Of a DNA stretch of 64,000 nt, positions 55,649 to 64,000 are shown piece by piece. The first letter of the stretch is position 1, and every line of letters begins with the position of its first letter. The notes under the pieces were generated by a model, which was not told the origin of the DNA, did not search any database, and saw only the letters and a list, made by a program, of their open reading frames with translations. This DNA is from Phytophthora hibernalis. Its lineage: Eukaryota > Oomycota > Peronosporomycetes > Peronosporales > Peronosporaceae. The stretch is from the NCBI GenBank assembly GCA_012656075.1, contig JAAKBF010000252.1, forward strand, positions 310,001-374,000, given 5' to 3'. The position numbers and the translations under genes were made by a program.

Positions 55649-58528
55649 CTAGCTGGAGATGTAGACTTTAACTGCATTCTGGCGCAGTCGAGAAGCGAAG
55701 GCGTTTGTGCACAGAATTGCGATGAACATGGCGACAGCGCTCACTGCGCAGGAAATGGCGGCGTGTTCGGCCTTTAGGGTCATTTTCTGGAAAAGGTCGA
55801 AGAGCTCGTTGACTGCGGCTCGAAACCAAGCTGTAGACGAAAATGAAATGTTAGATGAGGTAGGTTTTCGGTGGGCGCTTCAACTTTCGTACCACAGTTC
55901 CCGTTGTAATTACAGTCGGCGATCTTGCTTGCTCGAATCGAGTCCGTCACGTACTCAACGGGGGCTTTGAGACGGAATTCAGCGTCCTCCATGGCTTTGG
56001 TTTTCTCAATCAGATTGTCTATACGAGAGAATTCGGTTCTTGGTTTAGAGTGGAGCGAGTATCTTCACGATGTCAGAACTTACCTAGTACTGGATGGATG
56101 TCAGTGATGAAACCGGATACTGTTGCCACGTAGACCTCAAGCTTCTGCTTTTGGTAGTACAGCTGTGCAACAAATAGCCACTGCGTTTGGATTGCTTCGT
56201 TTTTAGACAAACCTTGGTCGTCGAGACCGCGCCAACTCGCGTTGAATACAGTCTGGATTTCTGAGATGTCTTTCGCTGTCACAAGCTCACCGTCGCCGTC
56301 GGGGTCCATCAACTTCTGGGTTGTTGAGTTGAGTAAGTTCTGGTGCACGGATTTATTGTAAGGGGTTGCAACTGTGGAATCGACTAAAGCGAGTACGCAG
56401 AGCTGCTGCAATTTGTCAGATACGAACTCTTCGTTCCACGCAAACATTTCCACTAACGCTTTTTCTGGATTAGCAGTCAGCTCCTCCAGGGCAAAGATAA
56501 CCGGCATATCATACAGCTCCGAGATGTTGAATCGTTCGGGGTTATCTGTTGCAGATGTCGGGTGTGGTGGAACGTGTAGAGTATCACTAACTTCGAGAGT
56601 ATCGGCCATACTTGTTGCCTCGACAAAGTTCTGGGCAAAGAGAAGCCTGTTCACATCTTCGGCCGACTGAACTGACGGCAAGAACGCATTTGTGTTTTGA
56701 TCAAGGCGCTGCAAGGCAAGAATTGCATCTTGCGTCAGAACACTCAGGGTGTAGAGTACCCCCGTTACAATCAAAGCAGTCAAAAATGTCAGCTCGGAGA
56801 AGAAGCACGTGGCGCGACCTAATTTTCGTCTCCCGGTTGAAATGCCACGCGCAAAAGCACTAGCACCTAATAGAATTGACAACCCACACAGCCCACAGAG
56901 TCCAAAGAGACTAAACAGTGAAATCTGTCGAAGCTCTGAAGCAAGCGTATCGTATCCGCTTGAAATCCTTGAATTGGCGGTTCGAAAGTCGGCACACATT
57001 TGGTGCATTCGGTCAAGAAAACTCTGAATCGCAGGTGTGAGTGTGCTTTGTGCTTGATTGAAATCTTTGAGCTGGCTTTTAGCCGTGAGCATATCGATCT
57101 GCACTTCAACTATCTGCTTTCGCCAAGTTGTTTTAGCGTCCGATATCAAGTCCACCATGGTTAAACAAGTCTTGCACTTGAAGCATCCAGTTTTTCCGCC
57201 TATTGCCATTCGAGATGATACGCTTGGCTGGGTGATATTCATGTCCTCGCAAACAATCGCAAGATTATTGACGGTTGGATATAGCACAGAGTAGCTGGTA
57301 AGAGGATTAAGGAGATCGAATACGGGCGTTCCTATCACGTCGTCAACGTAGCTCTGTTTGTCCAAAAACGTATGAACTTCCAAGTCAGTGAAGGAGCGTT
57401 CCTGGATTGCCGAAAGTGCCAAATATTCACTGGTTGACCCCAGATAACCCTTTGTAAGGAGCTCGTCCACTGGCAACAGGAAGTTCGTCTCGAATGTCGT
57501 TATATTGCTTGGTAGTGTCTCGTTCAGTATAATAAATGCTGATGCTGCCAAAGGTTTAATGTAATTGTTTACCACGAGCAATGTTGTTAAGCCAGCTGCA
57601 GTACTCACGAGCAGAGACAGCATCATCAACGTTCCCCATACAATCTTCTGAAGCTTGCTGTAAATTTTGGGCTTGGCAAGTGGATTCCGACGGCGGCAAC
57701 CACATTTAAAGAAGCAAAACGTCCACAATACGTGTAAAACAAAACACAGCGCGAACCCTGCTGCTGCGAGTATGAAAAAGACTGTGGAAGACCATGCAAA
57801 CTGGCGATAGGAGCCTGCTTCAAACACACCAAACAATCCTGATGACGAAGTCGAAGTTGCTGCACTAGCAATCGCCGAGTCGTAGTCAAATGACAGGAGG
57901 TACTGCCGTAGATCTGGTAGTAGGTGATCAACGGATGACAAGTTGGTTGAATTGGGAAACATCGCTGTGTTTGCTTCTTCTGCAACGTCATACACTGCAC
58001 AACGCCGAAAAATACTCGTCAGAATGCCGCAGATTTCCATAAAACCATCCTCACAAGCTAACTTCTAACGTTAGTTGTTCTAATATCACTTACCACTGTA
58101 CTCACAGTGATCACCTGTGAAGCCCCAGCGATTGACACACTGACACCTGCCCGATGCGTCTTCATCGAGTGCCAGACATTCTCCGCGTTGTTCGCAGCAG
58201 AGGTAGTCATAGTCGTTGTCAATGGGATAACTTGTGCCAACCAGTCGACCGCTTCTAACACGTCGCTCACCTACTTGTTCATTTAGCGCTGGGTCGTATG
58301 GGAACGTCAAGGAGCAAACGGGCTGCGGGTTCGTCTTGAGCTTGATGTCCCAGATAAACACGAGCGATCCAGTCGCGAATTTTCCATTGTACGCATCGGT
58401 GCGCTTGGCCGAGGAACAGCCGCCGCAACACGCGAAATTCTGGTCGTAATGTGCTGGTGTCGCCCCTGTGATCGTCATTCTGCAGTACACCACGAAAACT
58501 GACACAACCAGTGGCTAAATGTAGCCAT
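55649..58528 (-). CDS. Prominin-like pentaspan membrane protein with EGF-like N-terminal module
   Basis: Four exons join in phase: from about 58528 to 58094, 57995-56084, 56018-55893 and 55830-55649. Introns are 98, 65 and 62 bp. The N-terminal exon has a Cys-rich EGF-like module (CCEQRGECLALDEDASGRCQ, then WGFTGDHCEYS). Five membrane spans follow: VFFILAAAGFALCFVLHV, then LMMLSLLVSTAAGLTTLLVV, LFGLCGLCGLSILLGASAF, FLTALIVTGVLYTLSVL and AISCAVSAVAMFIAILC. A Cys-rich juxtamembrane FFKCGCRRR follows span 1. Two large extracellular loops (about 270 and 280 residues) lie between spans 2-3 and 4-5. This topology is that of prominins, but sequence similarity is not provable by eye. A -1 shift near 58490 makes the exact start uncertain; N-terminal sequence further upstream (CTCDDPTLPAASQAW) may also belong. 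Confidence 0.65.
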
Positions 58529-58631
58529 GCTTGCGATGCTGCAGGAAGAGTCGGGTCATCGCATGTGCAACCTAATTGAAGAGAGTTATGGTATTCATCC
58601 CAGTCTCGCCGACGACAAGTCGGAAAAGTGA

Positions 58632-58804
58632 ATGGCCGCCGCCGACAAGGATAAGATGGATTCATAGAGTTCGACAAGCTGGTGGAGGCCACGCTCTGCT
58701 ACCTGCTGGCCAAGTACGAGAACCATCTTCAAGATCGCTCGGCTGTATCGATGCAGCATGTAGTGACGGAGCAGCAGTACCCGCTGGACAAGGCCGTGCG
58801 CTAG
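58632..58804 (+). CDS. Small hypothetical protein, about 57 aa, one frameshift
   Basis: The ATG at 58632 opens MAAADKDKMDS. A -1 shift near 58665 leads to IEFDKLVEATLCYLLAKYEN and AVSMQHVVTEQQYPLDKAV, ending at TAG 58802-58804. Fifteen bases later an in-frame TGA would end a short extension, so a base error at the TAG would add six residues. It is helical and hydrophilic. It is divergent from the pentaspan gene with about 100 bp between. No family is recognised. Confidence 0.4.
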
Positions 58805-59923
58805 CGCCCGGGCGAGCTCTGAAATTCGAATGAAATGGTGGTGAGCTGCGTTTTAAAACCATGGTGGTCCAGCATAGACGAAAATGAGGAGCGGTAAATT
58901 GTATTTAGGTTTCATCGTGGAAGATACTCAGGTTGATACATATCCACGAAGGGGGCTGCTAGTTGAGTGCATGTAGCTTCCTAGTTTGCGTGGAAAATGT
59001 CTAATTCTGCCGGACAACCACCCACCCGGCTTGAAGTAGACGTCGCGATGTGGATGTGCTCCACAGAGTCCCAATCATGTTGTCTTTGAGCATGTTCAGA
59101 TCCTGGTTGCACGTACTGGGTACGAGCTAGCCGCTACAAAATTGCGCTGTGCGCCGGCTTCCATTGGAAGGAAACTTTCATAGATGTTGCGTGAATGTTG
59201 AACTAGCACGCCACAGGCAACACGCTGGTTTTTGACAAGTTCTCGCTATATATTAGTGATTGGAGTGACTTTGGCTCATGTCAATGTCGGGATCTCTAAA
59301 GTTAGCAAGTTGAAGTTGCATTAAGAGAGGAATCAGACCAAAAGCAAAAATTGGCATGTAATTTGGTCAATTCTTGAGGGTTTATTAAATTTTGGAGATG
59401 AGCTGTTGAGCTGGTGCGTGCTGTGGATTTTGTGATTTTTTGACAAGCATGCTTTTTGAGCGGAAAATCGGATCACTGATTTACTCTGAAATAAATTTCA
59501 GAGAACATCACGGTAGAATATTTTTCGGGTTGTCTGCAGATCTGGTCAAGGTTATATGTAAATTACTTGCAGTACTTAGACATGTTACTATTCGTCCCTA
59601 AGAATTAAAATGCATCGCGTCAGCGTTTTTTCTGACTGCGCAATGATTACAAGGTCAACCAACGATTTATGTACATATTTAAATGACCCCATGCGGACAT
59701 AGGTCCGATTTAACCTTTTGCAAATCCTCGATGAGAACTGCTTTACCGCCTAATTAGGACAAACTAATCGGTTTTCACAATATAATCTTACCATGAAATG
59801 AGGTGTCTACTTAACGGGTATACTATTTCATTAGTGTACCATCAACATGCACCAGGGTATACAATTCGGCAGGGTATTATAGTATAGGACTGGTGATAAT
59901 TTGGGTGGCAAATGACGGCATTG
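58805..59923. other. AT-rich intergenic region
   Basis: 1.1 kb with no coding content I can support. AATCGGTTTTCACAATA near 59768 also occurs near 49168, a short dispersed repeat. Confidence 0.45.
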
Positions 59924-60035
59924 GTAGAGTGGTCTAGCAGACACACGGCCATACACACAGGTCGGGTTCAAGCGCCGCAGCGATCACACAGACGGCCCCC
60001 TGGGGAGGAAGCCGAAACCACCAAGTAAGTCCTTT
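59924..60035 (+). repeat. Candidate tRNA-related SINE fragment
   Basis: GGCATTGGTAGAGTGGTCT resembles a pol III A-box region, and GGTCGG GTTCAAGCG about 35 bp later resembles a B-box. No cloverleaf with pairing acceptor and T stems can be drawn, so it is not a functional tRNA. The following CCCCCTGGGGAGG and AAACCACCAAGTAAG may be the SINE body. It lies beside transposase genes. Confidence 0.35.
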
Positions 60036-60082
60036 TACATCAAGGCCAAATTAATCGGCCTCAACACTTTAATTATTTCAAA

Positions 60083-61130
60083 TTAGTCAACGACCAGCTC
60101 ATCGAACATGTCAGCAATGTCGTCATCGCCACTCAGAGTTTGTTCAATGTCATCTTGCCGACTTACCCATTTGGTTTGGAATAAGGCATCGTACACGTCG
60201 TGCTTAGAAATGTGCCATTCCTGGTAGTCGTCAGCGAAGCCGGCCGCACGAACAGACTTCAGAACGACGTCGTCTGGGACTCCACGCCTCGTGCTACTCA
60301 TCCAGCTAACCACCTCGTCGATGCCCGGGGATCGTGGGTTCCCGCTCCGCGTGTACGTCACTCGGTCAGATGACTTCTACTCATCGATCACCCAAGACAG
60401 ACTGTCCTTGAAGGACTTGAATATCCCGATGTCACCTGCTTGGATGTACGGCGTTAAGCCACCCGGGATCACTATCATGTCCACGTTCTTCTTTGCGCAC
60501 TTGACCTTGACCACTTTCGATATATGTACACACATGGAGTCCCAGACCACACCACGACCTGGCGTAGCGTCAAAGACGGCGGGGTACATGAGATCGATCC
60601 ACTGATCAAGCAGCTGAGAGTTCATCCAGGCTCTCTCTTGGTAGGCAACATACACTGAACAACGCTTCTCAATCTCGGACTTCTTACCCTTACATCCATT
60701 CCAGATCAGCAGCGGGGGCATCTTCTTGCCGTTAGCCGTGACGGTGAGCGCCACCGTAAAGCGCATCGAGGCGAATCCAGTCGACTTCAGAACGACATGA
60801 CGTGCACCTGTAAAGGCAACGGTGACGCGACGCGGGAGTTCGAAGTAGAGCGCTGTTTCATCCATCAGCAGAGTAGCCCCCGTGTTGAGCGCTGGCTTCT
60901 TCATCGACAAGTGAGCGATGTAGTGAACAGCTCGCGACGTCAACTCGTCGTTGCTTAGTACCGTCAAGTTCGTCGTGCGTCGGAGAGACAGACCGCAGCG
61001 AGCCATGAACAGGGCAAGCCACTTGTCCGAGGCTCGGAATTTCGTGTCCTTGGCCTCCGTTCGCGCAATCGCTAGCGCCGTCGACTGAATCCTTTGGCGC
61101 GATACATTTTCTTTCCTTGAGCGCAGACGG
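60083..61130 (-). pseudogene. Pogo/Tigger-type transposase
   Basis: The minus strand starts in a helix-turn-helix (CENP-B-like) region (VSRQRIQSTALAIART, then FRASDKWLALFMARCGLSLR). The DDE core follows: TLLMDETALYFELP with the first Asp, GVVWDSMCVHISKVVK with the second, IPGGLTPYIQAGDIGIFKSF with the third. A Gly/Asp-rich end at 60083 follows one frame change near 60365. All three acidic residues are present. I do not see the TIRs, and the 5' end abuts the MULE fragment. Confidence 0.8.
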
Positions 61131-61148
61131 AGCTACAAAGATAAATGC

Positions 61149-62409
61149 TTAATACAAATGTAAGGAGGCCACACTACACATGCTACAAGAAAGTGTACCT
61201 GTACAGCCCAGACTGGTTTTGCCCAGATTGAACTCGGGCGGTGTGAAGTATGTGCCGTGAGGTGGTGGTTGTGCCCAACCTCGCGTAATGTCTTCGACCA
61301 ACATCAGATAGCGATGCGCGTGTCGCTCAATAACGCTAACGAAAGTCTGCACATTCGGACGCTGGGTCGAGAACGCATTGTTGAGCTCTCGGTTGTAGCG
61401 TTCGAGCGGGTTGTTGGTTCTGTTGATCAGCTGTCGGTTGATTCCACGCACATTCCACAGATACATCTCGATCCAAGTGCGTCGGGAGTACTCCCAGAAG
61501 TTATCCCATTTAGACTCGCTGTACTCGTAGCCGCGCTCGGCCAGCTCAGTCTTCAGTCGGTTTGGCACTAAGTCAATACTCTGGGGGCGGTTTAATCGTG
61601 TGTGAGAATTGTCAGTACGTCGAGCATACCCCGGGTCATTGCCACTTAAATCTCATCAGTCCGGATATGAGTATACTGCATCCGTCGACGAATGGCTTGC
61701 TTGAAGTGAAAGAGACGGCCAACAACAGTGCTGTCCGGAAATTGGTCACCAACTGCATTGATGAGTGCCTGCTCAAAGTCGCAAGTAATCGCACCGGGCT
61801 CCATATTCATCCCGGTCGACACCTTGCCGCAATTCAGTATGTGCCAATAACTCCACTAGGACGTGTTGGTGATGAGTACTCACATACACGGAATGTGACA
61901 GCGCGGAACCGCGGTCGTACGCCATGATGATGACGCACTGGTAGAAAGAGGACGACACGCAGAAAAACGTTCCATCCACGAACAGTGAAACGTCAGCGTA
62001 CGTGAGTAGGCGAATCAGAGATGGATGGCCCCAGCCCATCACTCGCTCAGACCGATTGTCACCAGCGTACGTGAAGTTGAACTCGAAAGGTTTGAGCCAT
62101 CGCGAGCTAGTGACCGATGCGGCACTTCAACATGCCGTGAATTGATCCACCGAAATGGAGTCTACGGACGCGGTACATCCGACTGATGACCTGGTCACGA
62201 GAAAGTCCACGCTTCATCTCGCCGACGGTGAATTTTTCGCGGACATGGTCGCAGATCTGAGACGGCATGGCGCTAACTTGCTGAAGGTCCAGTGTATCTG
62301 TCTCCTCCGCCATGGCTTGGGTCATGTGATCGAGCTGATGTTGCACCTGTTCTCTAACATTGTTTGGTTTCCTGCTGAAGAACGGGCTCGGCCTGGACTT
62401 GAATTTCAT
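61149..62409 (-). pseudogene. MULE-type transposase, disrupted
   Basis: N-terminal part: MAEETDTLDLQQVSAMPSQI, then RGLSRDQVISRMYRVRRLHF. The DDE-type core follows after a frame change near 62090: LTYADVSLFVDGTFFCV and FYQCVIIMAYDRGS, with the first Asp in VDGTF. An intron, 61883-61823, leads to MNMEPGAITCDFEQALINAV and LFHFKQAIRRRMQ. The C-terminal part is WNVRGINRQLINRTNNPLER. Frame breaks near 61640 and 62090 show decay or assembly error. It is a different MULE family from the one at 27 kb, with no FAR1-like part. Confidence 0.8.
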
Positions 62410-62719
62410 GAATGGGTAGCCAATTTTTTATTGTAATAAAAATATTATTTTTTAATAAAAAAGATAAAAAATTAGAATTTTTAACAAAATTGTTGCATTT
62501 GTATAAGTCGTTTACGGCACTGACAAGCTATTGTATCCGACACCATGTTTTGACCAATCATGTAAACGAAAATATAATTTTAAAATATGCATCTTCCATC
62601 CGACAGTACCCAATGTGTACCACGTATCGGCTTGTAGAAACCCTTTTTCAAAAAGAATGGTGAGCGTCATGCGTCAAAGACCTGGCCGGAAGAGACTACC
62701 TGGGGGAAGGAGTGGAGCC
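62410..62719. other. AT-rich spacer between transposase remnants
   Basis: 310 bp with long A/T runs near 62440-62490. No gene or clear terminal repeat is seen. Confidence 0.4.
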
Positions 62720-63590
62720 GTGTAAGCATAAGTGGATGACAGAGCGATACCACGTAAAATTGGCCGTCATAAACTACTTCAAGGTCGGGAAGATAATGGA
62801 GACCACGCTGATTAAGTACTACCCAGGTGTAGATACCAGGCAGAGAGAAACGATGCGGAAATCTATCTAAATGTGGGAAAAGAAAAGGAGAGAGATGGAA
62901 TAGCAGTGCGCGACGACCGCGGGAGAAGAAGCCCGCCGGCTTCGGGCACTCGGTACTGCCACCATGCTGCCTCCGCAAGCCGAGGAGGAGGTGGTGCGGT
63001 GGGTCAAGGCACTGCGCGACGAAGAAGTGCCAGACTCAGCCTTCATGCTGCAGTACAAGGCGCTTGAAGTTGCGGAAGATGCAGAGATTTCTGACTCAAT
63101 TTTCTCTACATCATACACATTCAGGCGTGAGTTTATCCGCCGGCACGCATTGTCCTTCCGTCACAACACTCGAAAGGGGCTGATAGCGCCACCTGAAGTT
63201 CAGGCGATAGCGGCTACTTTCAAGGATCTAGTGAGAGCGAAGATGCAAGAAGTCGGTGTGGACAAGGTCTTTAACCCTTTTGTTGCCCATACATTTTCTA
63301 TTTGAAAATATGTTTAGTTTAATCAAGATAAAATTGTAAAACGATGCATAATGCCTTGGTGTTACTTTCCGGTGACTATATTCTAAGGTTTTGGACATGA
63401 CCAGAAAATGTTTTAGGTGACATTTGTGAAACGTGGCGTAATGCATCGTTTTGGTCAATTTTCCGGTAGTCTTATTATTGGTCAATATTAAAATCACATT
63501 TTTGATTGGACTATATTTAGTCGGCAACAAAAGGGTTAATGCAGATCAAACGGCAGTAATTTGAAAGATCAGACCCTGTTTTTACGGCTG
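62720..63590 (+). pseudogene. Second pogo-type transposase, interrupted by a MITE
   Basis: The plus strand encodes WMTERYHVKLAVINYFKVGK, a TAA stop inside the family near 62868, then LGTATMLPPQAEEEVVRWVK, FRREFIRRHALSFRHNTR and LVRAKMQEVGVDKVFN. The motif breaks at 63271 where a piggyBac-type MITE is inserted. Immediately after the MITE the sequence resumes as GCAGATCAAACGGCA, coding ADQTA, the expected continuation with the first catalytic Asp. The frame then stops. This copy is therefore a nested-insertion pseudogene. Confidence 0.85.
63275..63535. mobile_element. piggyBac-type MITE inserted in the pogo transposase
   Basis: A 261-bp element with CCCTTTTGTTGCC at the left and its exact reverse complement at the right, flanked by TTAA at 63271-63274 and 63536-63539. 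Removing the element with one TTAA restores the host coding sequence exactly, the behaviour expected of piggyBac. Its ends differ from those of the 37-kb MITE beyond CCCTTT, so it is a different family. Confidence 0.93.
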
Positions 63591-64000
63591 AATTGTCGTA
63601 ATTACGGAGCGCGGCTTGAAGTGATGTCGCCCACCCTGTTTTAATGTACGTTGTGTAAGAGAGGCAATGTTTCTTCCCTATCATCGTCTTGGGTCTCCCA
63701 ACGAAGCTAAAACCTCCTCCGTAGCCGTACTCGTGTCTTGATGGGTCGTCCTGGAAGTACGACGAGGTAGCTGTTGAGGATGATGTTGTCGATGAAAAGT
63801 TTCAAGCTGTCGAGGATAGCGAGTATATTGTATCGATCAATTAGAACTATCACCCTCCTCCCGCGCGTGGGGGCATACACGTGTACACGTGCAAACCATC
63901 CATGTGAGTATTGGTTTCGCTCGATGTCCGCGTTGGGAGGGTTCCCGGTATAACCCCCTCTCGAATTTGATTGTGACCTCCATTGTTTATTCGACAAGAT
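63591..64000. other. Window end, no recognised gene
   Basis: A 96-codon frame on the minus strand (63997-63707) contains DRYNILAILDSLKLFIDNII and a basic end, but no domain is recognised and it may run past the window. Confidence 0.35.

Noticed and set aside
59924..60000. A functional tRNA gene
   Set aside because: The A- and B-box-like motifs are present but acceptor and T-stem pairing cannot be formed.
1..64000. CRISPR array, rRNA operon or bacterial operon structure
   Set aside because: No regularly spaced short repeats, no rRNA-like sequence, and the genes contain spliceosomal introns, so the window is eukaryotic nuclear DNA.

Overview
This is a nuclear window from an oomycete, most likely a Phytophthora or close Peronosporales relative. 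The sequence shows compact genes with 56-98 bp introns (often with GTACGT or GTACGC donors), initiator-like elements resembling the published oomycete core promoter just upstream of several starts, and typical oomycete families: a PX/transmembrane phospholipase D, an oomycete-type bZIP factor, an NLP necrosis-inducing-like protein, a secreted multi-jacalin lectin, an ankyrin-kinase, and gypsy, MULE, pogo, Harbinger and piggyBac-type transposons.

Layout. 1-1.2 kb: inverted and tandem repeats. 1.4-24.9 kb is gene-dense: purple acid phosphatase; USP14/UBP6-type deubiquitinase; a ZZ zinc-finger protein (-); an SLC43-like MFS transporter (-) that shares a promoter with an MSS51-C-like protein (+); a very large PXTM-type phospholipase D; two hypothetical genes; a broken ankyrin-repeat kinase; a CAIB/BAIF CoA-transferase (-); and a small basic protein (-). 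24.9-29.8 kb is an accessory stretch with a TIR element, a perfect 45-bp palindrome and a decayed MULE. 29.9-34.4 kb holds a secreted lectin with four jacalin domains, a Ser/Ala-rich tandem-repeat linker and an unassigned C-terminal region. 34.5-47.0 kb is a transposon-rich island: a truncated PD-(D/E)XK-like gene next to a MITE, a Harbinger remnant, a piggyBac-type MITE, rearranged Ty3/gypsy fragments with a tail-to-tail overlap, and a pogo element with perfect TIRs. 47-58.8 kb is genic again: bZIP, NLP, two-pore K+ channel with EF-hands, copine, a prominin-like pentaspan protein with an EGF-like N-terminus, and a small ORF. 58.8-64 kb holds a pogo transposase, a MULE transposase, and a second pogo transposase interrupted by another piggyBac-type MITE.

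A pattern that matters for anyone using this annotation: most otherwise conserved genes carry one to five single-base-deletion frameshifts, many in short homopolymers, while their splice sites and domains remain intact. I read most of these as assembly errors rather than pseudogenisation. The ankyrin-kinase, the NLP and the transposon remnants carry extra lesions and may be truly decayed. Several genes here act at membranes or in signalling (PLD, copine, two-pore channel, pentaspan protein, SLC43-like transporter), but I see no evidence that they form one functional cluster.
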